The notes beneath the pieces are model-generated. The model ran no database searches, was not told where the DNA came from, and saw nothing but the letters and a program-made list of their open reading frames with translations. Below are positions 25,473 through 33,731 of a DNA stretch of 64,000 nucleotides, piece after piece. The DNA is from CAIVAT01 sp964473485 (GTDB lineage: Bacteria > Bacteroidota > Bacteroidia > Bacteroidales > FEN-979), in contig CAYYPH010000007.1 in NCBI GenBank assembly GCA_964473485.1, positions 62,001 to 126,000 on the forward strand, read 5' to 3'. A program made the position numbers and the translations under genes. Every line of letters starts with the position of its first letter. The first letter of the stretch is position 1.

Positions 25473-27455
25473 ATGAAACAACCTTTTGATCCCAGACGAA
25501 ATTTCACCGAAACACGACAGAAAACAGGTTATGTAGACCGGGCAAAAGCCACCCAGGCCGATTACGATCGCATCGGGTTCATGTCGGGTCTCGAAGTGCA
25601 TCAGCAATTGAAAACCAGGGAAAAACTGTTTTGTCACTGCCCCGCTGGCATCTATCAGAAAGCCGACGATTTCGATGCCGAACTGATCCGGCATATGCGG
25701 CCCACCCTGAGCGAACTGGGCGAATATGACGGCACCGCCCTGATGGAATTCAAGACCCGTAAAAACATCATCTACAGGATTAAAAATGAGACTGCCTGCA
25801 CCTACGATGTCGACGATACTCCTCCTTTCCCGCTGAACAGGGAAGCGCTCATGCAGGCCATCGACATTTCACTGCTGTCGAAACTGAAGATCGTCGGCGA
25901 AGTCCATATCACCCGCAAGCAGTACCTCGACGGTTCAATTCCCACCGGATTTCAGCGGACAGCCATCATCGGGGTGGAGGGTGAGATCCAATTGAAGAAT
26001 AAGAAAATCAGGCTGATACAGTTAAGTCTTGAGGAAGATTCCTGCCGCGAGGTCTCCGATATCGGTCACGTGAGGATTTACAGAACCGACAGGCTGGGGA
26101 TGCCGCTGATTGAGACGGTGACCTATCCTGAATTTAAAAATCCTGATGAGGTAAGGGAGGGTGCCGATTATATCCGTTTCCTGAACCGCAGCACCGGGAA
26201 GGTGAGGAGCGGGATCGGTTCGACCAGGGCCGATGTTAACGTTAGTTGCAAAGGCGGCACCCGTGTCGAGATCAAAGGGGTGGCGCATACCGGCTGGATG
26301 CCTGAACTGACCCACAATGAAGCCTTCAGGCAGTGGTCGTTGCTCGGACTGAAGGACCAGCTAAACGCCACCGTCAAAGATCCCCAGTCGTGGAAGATCT
26401 CTTCGCGCGAAGTCAAAGCAAAGGATTTCAAGTTAGAGAACCTTGGGGTTCCGAAAAATTCCAACCTGAAAGTCTACGTGGTCAATCTTCCGCAGTTCCA
26501 GGGGTTCCTTTCTTATTTCACGCAACCCGGCCGCATGTTTGCCGACGAGATCTCCGACCGGCTCAAGGTGATAGCCTGCATTGAAAAGCCGAATATGGCT
26601 CATTCAGAGATGTTTGAAGATGCCATCGGTGAGAAGACCTGGACCAAGATCCGGACGTTGCTTGGAAGCAGGGAAGGAGATGCCCAGATCGTTTTCTGGG
26701 GGCCCGAAGAGGATATCAGGACCGGGCTGGAGACCATCGAGGAACGTTGTAAAATGGCGTTCAGCGGTGTGCCGAACGAAACACGCAAGTCGTTTGAAGA
26801 TGGCACCACGATGTTTGAACGGGTACTGCCCGGTGCCGACCGGATGTACCCTGATACCGACTCAGCGCCGATCCCGCTTGAAGATGAAACGATCACGGAG
26901 GCGATGGCCCGGCTGCCCAAACTGGTATCTGAGCGACTGGCCCAGCTTGTTCAGTGGAATGTCCCCGAAGACACGTACACTTATATTCTCAAAAACAACC
27001 TGGTTCCCCTGCTCGAAAAGGTTGAAACAGCCCTTGCGATCTCTCCCCGGTTCACCGCCGTCCTGCTGGGGCACACGTTGAAGCATATTCAGGGTCAATT
27101 TCCGGTTTTTGACGGTTTCACTTACAGTCAGGTTTTTGATTTGCTGAAACATCTGAAGGAGCGGGGACTAAAAAAATCGATTGCAAGGAAGATGTTGCCC
27201 GTTCTGTATCAGCATCCTAAGATGGACTTTGATTCCATCCTGACCACCCTGAATTTTAAGGAGGTTAAAGAGGATGAAATTTACGGGAAAATCCCTTTTC
27301 TGGTCAAGAAATACCGGCAGATCAGGACCTCACCCGACAATGCTGCCGGTACCCGGTGGATCATGGGGAACCTCAGCAAACTGGCACTTGGCAATGTATG
27401 CCTGGGAGAACTCAGCCGGAAGGTCAGCGAACAATTGGAAAAAAGTGACAACTAA
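25473..27455 (+). CDS. gatE: Glu-tRNA(Gln) amidotransferase subunit E, archaeal type
   Basis: GatE is the kinase/transamidase subunit that activates Glu on tRNA(Gln) and converts it to Gln with ammonia from GatD. The 660 residues match GatE rather than GatB (about 480). Seen motifs are GLEVHQQLKTREKLFCHCP (residues 39-57), the GatB/GatE core (LIQLSLEEDSCREV, GMPLIETVTYPE, VRSGIGSTRADVNVS, VEIKGV) and the AspRS-like insertion that marks GatE (GVPNETRKSFEDGTT, then PGADRMYPDTDSAPI, about 430-470). A helical tail that binds tRNA completes it. gatD follows after 17 bases. This pair is regarded as an archaeal system, so its presence here points to transfer. Confidence 0.93.
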   Translation: MKQPFDPRRNFTETRQKTGYVDRAKATQADYDRIGFMSGLEVHQQLKTREKLFCHCPAGIYQKADDFDAELIRHMRPTLSELGEYDGTALMEFKTRKNIIYRIKNETACTYDVDDTPPFPLNREALMQAIDISLLSKLKIVGEVHITRKQYLDGSIPTGFQRTAIIGVEGEIQLKNKKIRLIQLSLEEDSCREVSDIGHVRIYRTDRLGMPLIETVTYPEFKNPDEVREGADYIRFLNRSTGKVRSGIGSTRADVNVSCKGGTRVEIKGVAHTGWMPELTHNEAFRQWSLLGLKDQLNATVKDPQSWKISSREVKAKDFKLENLGVPKNSNLKVYVVNLPQFQGFLSYFTQPGRMFADEISDRLKVIACIEKPNMAHSEMFEDAIGEKTWTKIRTLLGSREGDAQIVFWGPEEDIRTGLETIEERCKMAFSGVPNETRKSFEDGTTMFERVLPGADRMYPDTDSAPIPLEDETITEAMARLPKLVSERLAQLVQWNVPEDTYTYILKNNLVPLLEKVETALAISPRFTAVLLGHTLKHIQGQFPVFDGFTYSQVFDLLKHLKERGLKKSIARKMLPVLYQHPKMDFDSILTTLNFKEVKEDEIYGKIPFLVKKYRQIRTSPDNAAGTRWIMGNLSKLALGNVCLGELSRKVSEQLEKSDN

Positions 27456-27472
27456 CCATATTTGATAAATCT

Positions 27473-28858
27473 ATGAGCGAAGATATTTTCCAGGGCTACA
27501 AGGGAAGGGCACTCGAAGTACTGCAGAAGTTCAATGCCAGGGTATGGGCCAGGGTACGCGTCGACAGCACCCGCGGGGTGTTCGAAGGTACCATCCTGCC
27601 CCGTGCCGAGAATACCGACGACCGGCATATCGTGATGAAGTTTTTCACCGGCTACAACATCGGTGTCGACATCGACGGCATTACCAACATTGAGGAGCTG
27701 GGATATAAAAAGGCGGTGTACAAAATTCCGGAGAAGGAATTTCCTTATTCGAAAGATAAACCCAATGTCAAACTGCTGGGAACGGGAGGCACTATTGCCT
27801 CAAGGCTTGACTACCGAACGGGGGCAGTGATCCCTGCCTTCTCGCCCGGAGAGCTTTACGGCGCCGTACCCGAGCTTGCCGATATCTGCAACCTGACCAC
27901 CGAAAAACTCTTTGCAGTCTTCAGCGAGAACATGGGGCCGGAACAGTATAAAAAACTGGCAGTAGCGATCGGCAACGAGATCGAGAAAGGGGTCGACGGA
28001 ATCATCATTGGGCACGGCACCGACACCATGCACTATACTTCGGCTGCCCTTACCTTCATGGTTCAGAATTCGCCCGTCCCGATCGTGCTGGTTGGCTCGC
28101 AACGCTCGTCGGACCGCCCGAGTTCCGATGCCGCGCTCAACCTGATGCATGCTGCCACTGCTGCCGGCCACGGCGACATCGCGGAGGTCATGGTTTGCAT
28201 GTTCGGACCTACCTCCGATGAATACGGTTTCCTTCACAGGGGAACCCGCGTAAGAAAAATGCACTCTTCGTACAGGTCAACCTTCCGCACCATCGGCGAC
28301 ACCCCCATCGCCACCGTGAGCAGGGCCGGGGTCGTTCCCATCAAACAGGATTACAACAAACGGCGCAACGACCGGAATGTGATCATTACCCCGGTTTTTG
28401 AAGAAAAGGTCGCCATGATCTATTATTATACGAACATGCAGCCCGACATGATCGATTCGCTGGTTGATAACGGATACAAGGGAATCATCATCATCGGCAC
28501 CGGGCTTGGCCATGTGAACAAACCGCTTTACCCTGCCATCGAGAGGGCCAAAAAGAAAGGGGTGGCCATCTACATGACCGTTCAGACCCTCTGGGGATAC
28601 GTGCATATGTTTGTGTACGACACCGGTCGCGACCTGATGGCCAAGGGGGTGATACCTGCCGAGAATATGCTTCCTGAAACGGCTTACATCAAGCTGGGAT
28701 GGGCGCTCGGCCAGACCAGTGACCTCGATGAGGTCAGGCGGATCATGCTGACACCGATCAACAGCGACATCACACCGCGCGAACCTTATAACGGTTATCT
28801 GATTTACCAGGGCGGTGTACCGGAGGTGGAGGATTTTATCCGGAAATTCCACAAATAA
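27473..28858 (+). CDS. gatD: Glu-tRNA(Gln) amidotransferase subunit D, archaeal type
   Basis: GatD is the asparaginase-like subunit that releases ammonia from an amide donor for GatE. The 461 residues include an N-terminal GatD-specific domain (about 1-95) and an L-asparaginase-type domain. Likely catalytic residues are Thr104 in LLGTGGTIASRLDYRTGAV, Thr183-Asp184 in IGHGTDTMHYTSAAL, and Lys263 in RVRKMHSSYRSTFR. The signature GSQRSSDRPSSDAALNL and the unique N-terminal domain separate GatD from free asparaginases, which lack about 100 residues. It is co-transcribed with gatE. It is convergent with the ClC gene 77 bases downstream. Confidence 0.93.
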   Translation: MSEDIFQGYKGRALEVLQKFNARVWARVRVDSTRGVFEGTILPRAENTDDRHIVMKFFTGYNIGVDIDGITNIEELGYKKAVYKIPEKEFPYSKDKPNVKLLGTGGTIASRLDYRTGAVIPAFSPGELYGAVPELADICNLTTEKLFAVFSENMGPEQYKKLAVAIGNEIEKGVDGIIIGHGTDTMHYTSAALTFMVQNSPVPIVLVGSQRSSDRPSSDAALNLMHAATAAGHGDIAEVMVCMFGPTSDEYGFLHRGTRVRKMHSSYRSTFRTIGDTPIATVSRAGVVPIKQDYNKRRNDRNVIITPVFEEKVAMIYYYTNMQPDMIDSLVDNGYKGIIIIGTGLGHVNKPLYPAIERAKKKGVAIYMTVQTLWGYVHMFVYDTGRDLMAKGVIPAENMLPETAYIKLGWALGQTSDLDEVRRIMLTPINSDITPREPYNGYLIYQGGVPEVEDFIRKFHK

Positions 28859-28935
28859 TACCGAACCATTTCAGGACTGAGGAAAACCCTGACACCTCTC
28901 TCTACTCCGGTTAATAAAACCAGCAGGACGAAACC

Positions 28936-30708
28936 TTAATCGTCGGAAAATTTTCTCAGTAATTCCCTGTACTGGGAGAAGACGGTTGCACGTGAAATAA
29001 AACCCATATAGCGTCCATCCTTGAGCACGGGAAGGTTGTACCGGCTGCTTTGCTGGAACAGCATTATCACCGAATCCATGGTATCTTCGGGATCGATATG
29101 GCACTCTGGCTGTATCATCAGATCGCGTACAAAGGTGTTGTCGTATAATTGATGGTCGAACATAATCTCCCTGATGTCGTCGAGCATGACAATCCCTTGC
29201 AGAATTCCTTTTTCGTCTACCACCGGGAAAATATTCCTGGATGCTTTGGCTATAACCTGAACCAGATTACCAAGGGTCGCGTCGGGATGTATCGTTGCAA
29301 AATTGGTCTCGATCAGTTGTCGCGGTGACATGAATGAAAGTACCGCCTTGTCTTTGTCATGGGTGATCAGCTCTTTCCTGGCAGCCAGCTGCCTTGTGTA
29401 GATAGAATGCTTTTCAAACAGGTGAGAGGTAAGGTAAGATATTGCTGATGTCATAATCAATGGTGTCAGCAGCAAATATCCCCCGGTGATCTCGGCGATG
29501 AGGAAAATTGCTGTAAGGGGTGCATGCATCACCCCTGCCATGACCCCTGCCATACCCACGAGTGCGAAATTGGCCTTCGAAACATCCAGGTCGAAGGTTG
29601 TATTGAGTGCAGTGGCAAGGAAGTATCCGCTGATACCGCCTACAAAGATGGCCGGGGCAAAAGTGCCTCCGATCCCGCCGCTACCCTGGGTGAGGGCCAT
29701 GGCAATGACCTTCATGAATATTAGTCCGAAGATGATCAGCAGAAAGGTCCAGTCGTTTTGCTTAAGCGGCCCGAAAAGGTCAGGATTTCCGATGATGTCG
29801 CCCTTTCCCTCGATCACCGATTTCAGCACCGTATACCCCTCACCGAAAAGCGATGGATACGCGAAAATAAGCGTGGCCAGTCCTATGCCGGCGAGGGTGA
29901 CACGGACCGGCACAGAGAACCGCTTCAGGAAGGCCTCGGTCGCGATTGATCCCCGGATGAAAAAAACGGAAACCAGTCCGGTAAAGACACCGAGAAACAA
30001 GAAGAAAGGGATGTCGGCCAGTTGGAAAGGTCTTGTCAGGATGAAACTGAACAGGACCTCTTCACCCATCAGAAAATAGCTTAACAGTGAGGCAGTGACG
30101 GTGGTGATAAGAAGCGGTATCAGGGTTGTCATGGTCAGATCGAGCATGAGGATCTCGATGGCAAAAATGGCTCCGGCAATGGGCGCCTGGAAGATCCCCG
30201 CGATGGTTCCGGCTGCACCGCATCCGATAAAGAGTGTGGCTGTTTTATAGTCGAGCCTGAACAGTCGGGCAAGGTTTGACCCGATGGAGCTTCCCGAAAG
30301 AACCAGCGGGGCTTCAGGTCCCACCGAACCACCGAACCCGAGGGTCAGGGTGCAGGCCATGAGCGATGACCAGGTATTGTGCGGTCTGATCTGGCTGTTG
30401 TTCCTGGAAATGGAATAGAGCACCTTGCTCACACCATGACTGATATTGTCTTTGATGACGTACCTGACAAACAGGATGGTGAGAATGATCCCTGCAACAG
30501 GAAAAAGAAGGAAGAGGTAATAGTACCCGTGATAACTGAATCCGTTGGTCAGGAAGTAATTGGTGTAATAAAGGGTGTTCTTGAGGATTACCGCCGCCAG
30601 TCCACTGCCTATCCCGGTAACGATACTCAGGATCAGTACAAATCGCCGGGCAGGTATGTGCCTCAGTCTCCAGGCCAGCATTTTTCCGGTGAACGATTTG
30701 GGTATCAT
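28936..30708 (-). CDS. ClC-family chloride channel/transporter with CBS domains
   Basis: The protein of about 590 residues has the ClC membrane domain (about 15-430) and two C-terminal CBS domains (about 455-590: SPRQLIETNFATIHPDATLG and VRDLMIQPECHIDPEDTMD). The selectivity-filter loop reads GFGGSVGPEAPLVLSGSSIG, in which the gating glutamate of GxEGP exchangers is replaced by Val, and a later loop reads GSGGIGGTFAPAIFVGG. A Val here is also found in ClC-K channels, so this may be a passive channel. The longest frame starts with a TTG at 30717 that overlaps the promoter; ATG at 30708 is preferred. Confidence 0.9.
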   Translation of the reverse strand: MIPKSFTGKMLAWRLRHIPARRFVLILSIVTGIGSGLAAVILKNTLYYTNYFLTNGFSYHGYYYLFLLFPVAGIILTILFVRYVIKDNISHGVSKVLYSISRNNSQIRPHNTWSSLMACTLTLGFGGSVGPEAPLVLSGSSIGSNLARLFRLDYKTATLFIGCGAAGTIAGIFQAPIAGAIFAIEILMLDLTMTTLIPLLITTVTASLLSYFLMGEEVLFSFILTRPFQLADIPFFLFLGVFTGLVSVFFIRGSIATEAFLKRFSVPVRVTLAGIGLATLIFAYPSLFGEGYTVLKSVIEGKGDIIGNPDLFGPLKQNDWTFLLIIFGLIFMKVIAMALTQGSGGIGGTFAPAIFVGGISGYFLATALNTTFDLDVSKANFALVGMAGVMAGVMHAPLTAIFLIAEITGGYLLLTPLIMTSAISYLTSHLFEKHSIYTRQLAARKELITHDKDKAVLSFMSPRQLIETNFATIHPDATLGNLVQVIAKASRNIFPVVDEKGILQGIVMLDDIREIMFDHQLYDNTFVRDLMIQPECHIDPEDTMDSVIMLFQQSSRYNLPVLKDGRYMGFISRATVFSQYRELLRKFSDD

Positions 30709-30714
30709 ACCGCA

Positions 30715-30722
30715 CAAATGTA
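30715..30722 (-). promoter_or_regulatory. -7 element (TACATTTG) abutting the ClC start
   Basis: TACATTTG on the minus strand overlaps the TTG at 30717 and ends six bases before the ATG at 30708. It rules out the TTG start and predicts a leader of only a few bases. Confidence 0.5.
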
Positions 30723-30772
30723 GCCTTTTTTTTTCACGTTTACGGATTGTTTAAGCCCGTAAACGGCGGGGA

Positions 30773-33703
30773 TCACTGAAGCGCGATCCCGTAAAGGAAC
30801 TCCCAACCCCAACCACCATTTCCCGGAAAGTACAACTGCCTGACTCCCATCTCTATCGGTGCATAAAAGCGGAGGAAATGAAAATCGAAGGTGAGCTCCA
30901 CTCCGGTCGACTGGTATACCGATATACCGGGGTCATGCCAACCCGTTAACCCAGGGCCGGTCCAGCCCAGGGTCATATCGTAAAAGAGGTTCATCTTCAT
31001 TCTTTTCAGGTAGACCACCGATCCGAGGCTGAGATCGGGATAAAAGACGGGAAATTTGTAATTGCCCTGAAGCGCAATCTGGTCGGGATCCGTGATTCCG
31101 CTGTATCCCCTGGGAATAAGAATCATCGAGGAATAGGAATAGACGATGTCATCCTCTTCGCGTTCCTGCTGGTACCCTGCATAAATCCTGAGGCCATGAT
31201 GTTTGAAAATGCCCGGGAAATACAGGGTCAGATCCGTTTCGAACAGGGTTCCCATATCGTTTTCCGAGAAAGTGGAATGCCTGTAATTGAGGTTGAGGAT
31301 CTGCCCGAAGCGGGGATACAGGTCTTTGTTCCCGGAGCGTTGATACTGGGATGCATAAACCTGATAATCCATGGTTTGAATGCATCCCGAGGTGAATTGC
31401 GATGGGGTCGAAGCGTTGTGTTTTACCCCGGTAAGGGTTGTTCCGACCAGAGGCTGAAGGGTCCTGATCCAGCGACCGTGCGAAAAATTCCATGGAATGG
31501 TTACCTGAAATTTCAGGTTGGTCTCCTGCCAGGTAAAGCGCTTCCTTTCCCCTGAACCCTCATAATTGGCATACCCTGCGCGGTTACCGATATCGAAACG
31601 GAAATTGAACACCGGATATAAGCCCTGGTAACTCAATCCTGCGTAGAACTTGCCGGTCTCCTCGTTGAGGTCGTATTCCCAACCTGCATTGGCAAACATC
31701 GTGTTCATCACATTCTGTGAGAGGACCATCACACCGGGTTTGAATTCGAGGTTCCCGGCATCAAGTGAAACGGGGGCCCAGCTGTGTGGTCTGAAAAGAT
31801 GGCCTGCCTTCGAATAACGTTTAACCGGGTATATCGTTCCACTTATCGTGTCACGAACGGGATCGGCATCCGGTAATTGATTCATCCTGAAGATGTTTTT
31901 TGCAATGACACTGTCCTGGATACTGACCTTCTCCTGCGCAGCAAGAAGATTAGATAACTTCCGCGACCGGTAGCTTGTCTCCTGGAGCGGCATCCACATG
32001 CTACTGTCAATACGTGCTTCGGCAATCATCTCTCCGTCTGAAGTGTACTCTGAATAGATCATCGACGACCGGTCGGGTGAAAAATCGGGATCGTAGGAGG
32101 CAAATCTGGCAGAGGTGACCTGGTAAGTTATTTTCTGAATGGTGTCGAAGGCATACAGATTTTCAACCCCGGAATAATCGGTGCTGAAGATGATATAGTG
32201 CCGGTAAAACCATGAAGGCCCATTGAGTTCATTGAATGTGAACGGGGTAACCTCGCGGATCAGACCGGTTGCGGTATCCAGAACAGCAATGGCCTGACCT
32301 TTCTCCGACTGAATGGTAAAAACGATCCTGGTGGCATCGGGCGACCAGTTGGGATACATGGCGGTTTTGCCCTGAGGAACAGGATGACTTTGCAGGATCC
32401 GGCCCGAAGGTACTTCAAGAACGTCGATGCTGCAATCATTTTCTGAGGTGAATTTGATCGCAGCAAGCCGGTCGCCGCCGGAGGTGATCACGGGTGCATA
32501 ATACCTGGTACGCCTTGTCAGGTTTCTGGTCTTTCCGGTTTTAAAATTGTACCCCCTGATAGAGGCAAAACTCCGGTTTTGCCATCTTCGCCCGTACTCG
32601 TACTCTGACCATACCAGCCAGTCGCCGCCTAACGACGTGGTTCCGTTGAGATGCAGTCCCGGAACGAGGAGCCGTTTTTCCTTGCCTGTGTACCGGTTGA
32701 TCAGGAGAAAGCGTGTGATATCGTCCATACTCTGTTTTTCCGCCAGGATGGTTGAATCGTCCAGGAACAGGGGATGGTTGTATAGAGTGAAGTTTTTTGG
32801 ATCACGCCTGGTAATCAATCTTGCCTCCGTCAAACGGGTTCCTGCCACTTCGCTTTTCCAGTCCGATTCCAGTGAAGCGAGTGATTGCCGGTAAAGCTGG
32901 GCCTTCCATAGGCCCGTCGACTTGCGGATGCCGCTGTTGAATGGTACGACCATGAAGGGATATTTTGCAGTACGGTCGAGCGCTTCATTCCAGACCCCTG
33001 CGCCATAGCGTGCCCTGGCTTCGCCCACTACGTAATAACCCAGTGAGTAGGCATCGGGAACAAAGGTTTTATAGGATCCAAGTGTTGCCTTGTCGTACGA
33101 AAATATCCCTTTTTCAACAAGTTGCGCTTTCAGCACACATTCAAACATGGCCGATCTGCCGCGACCGGTGTTTGATAACGCCGTTTCCGTTACGGTAGCG
33201 TCGCCTTCAAGGAACCATGACGGGATGTAAAGGCCGAGGATCCCTCCGGTAATCTGCTCACCGAAGAGGTAGTACAACACTTTGCTGAATCCCCTGTTGA
33301 TCTTGCTTATCTGCACCGCGTGACGGTATTCGTGAATGACAAGTTGTTCAAGCCACTCTTCGGCGTAGGTTTGTTGCGGCGGACAGGTATAAAGTTCGAT
33401 CCGTTTTGGCGCCCACACTGTAACCCCGTTCGAACTGGCCGACTGTGTGTGAAATACCAGAGGGATCCGCGGAACCTTCGCGGTCAGTGTCGTGGTTTCG
33501 TGGTCGACCACTATGTCCATGATATTCGCGACATATTGCGCTTTCTTTTCGAACGGTTGCGGAAAGATCAGCCTGTATTTATCGGTTTTTATCTGTGCCC
33601 AGCGGATAGATGCCGGATCCTGGCCCGTGCTGAAATACTGCGGCAAGGCCTGCTGAATGGTCAGCAGGAAAAAAAAGGTGAGGATGATCCTGGTCAGGCT
33701 CAA
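30773..33703 (-). CDS. gluzincin-like peptidase, TolB-like propeller and barrel fusion
   Basis: The 976-residue exported protein begins with a signal peptide (about 1-22). A gluzincin-type peptidase region follows with HEYRH at residues 124-128 and a downstream third ligand in WFLEGDATVTE (Glu166). From about 290 to 600 there are repeated TolB/WD-like strands, for example YAPVITSGGDRLAAIKFTSE, YPNWSPDATRIVFTIQSEKG and YDPDFSPDRSSMIYSEYTSD. The last 300 residues have alternating aromatic and glycine-rich strands typical of an outer-membrane barrel. It may be a surface metalloprotease tethered to the outer membrane. The substrate is unknown. It starts 28 bases after the stop of the giant T9SS gene upstream and may share its transcript. 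Confidence 0.78.
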   Translation of the reverse strand: MSLTRIILTFFFLLTIQQALPQYFSTGQDPASIRWAQIKTDKYRLIFPQPFEKKAQYVANIMDIVVDHETTTLTAKVPRIPLVFHTQSASSNGVTVWAPKRIELYTCPPQQTYAEEWLEQLVIHEYRHAVQISKINRGFSKVLYYLFGEQITGGILGLYIPSWFLEGDATVTETALSNTGRGRSAMFECVLKAQLVEKGIFSYDKATLGSYKTFVPDAYSLGYYVVGEARARYGAGVWNEALDRTAKYPFMVVPFNSGIRKSTGLWKAQLYRQSLASLESDWKSEVAGTRLTEARLITRRDPKNFTLYNHPLFLDDSTILAEKQSMDDITRFLLINRYTGKEKRLLVPGLHLNGTTSLGGDWLVWSEYEYGRRWQNRSFASIRGYNFKTGKTRNLTRRTRYYAPVITSGGDRLAAIKFTSENDCSIDVLEVPSGRILQSHPVPQGKTAMYPNWSPDATRIVFTIQSEKGQAIAVLDTATGLIREVTPFTFNELNGPSWFYRHYIIFSTDYSGVENLYAFDTIQKITYQVTSARFASYDPDFSPDRSSMIYSEYTSDGEMIAEARIDSSMWMPLQETSYRSRKLSNLLAAQEKVSIQDSVIAKNIFRMNQLPDADPVRDTISGTIYPVKRYSKAGHLFRPHSWAPVSLDAGNLEFKPGVMVLSQNVMNTMFANAGWEYDLNEETGKFYAGLSYQGLYPVFNFRFDIGNRAGYANYEGSGERKRFTWQETNLKFQVTIPWNFSHGRWIRTLQPLVGTTLTGVKHNASTPSQFTSGCIQTMDYQVYASQYQRSGNKDLYPRFGQILNLNYRHSTFSENDMGTLFETDLTLYFPGIFKHHGLRIYAGYQQEREEDDIVYSYSSMILIPRGYSGITDPDQIALQGNYKFPVFYPDLSLGSVVYLKRMKMNLFYDMTLGWTGPGLTGWHDPGISVYQSTGVELTFDFHFLRFYAPIEMGVRQLYFPGNGGWGWEFLYGIALQ

Positions 33704-33731
33704 GGCAGTGTTTTTTTAACAGGATTCCGGG

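Noticed and set aside
28859..28935. Possible terminator between gatD and the ClC gene
   Set aside because: The only stem seen is five base pairs with a 12-base loop, so no terminator can be supported.
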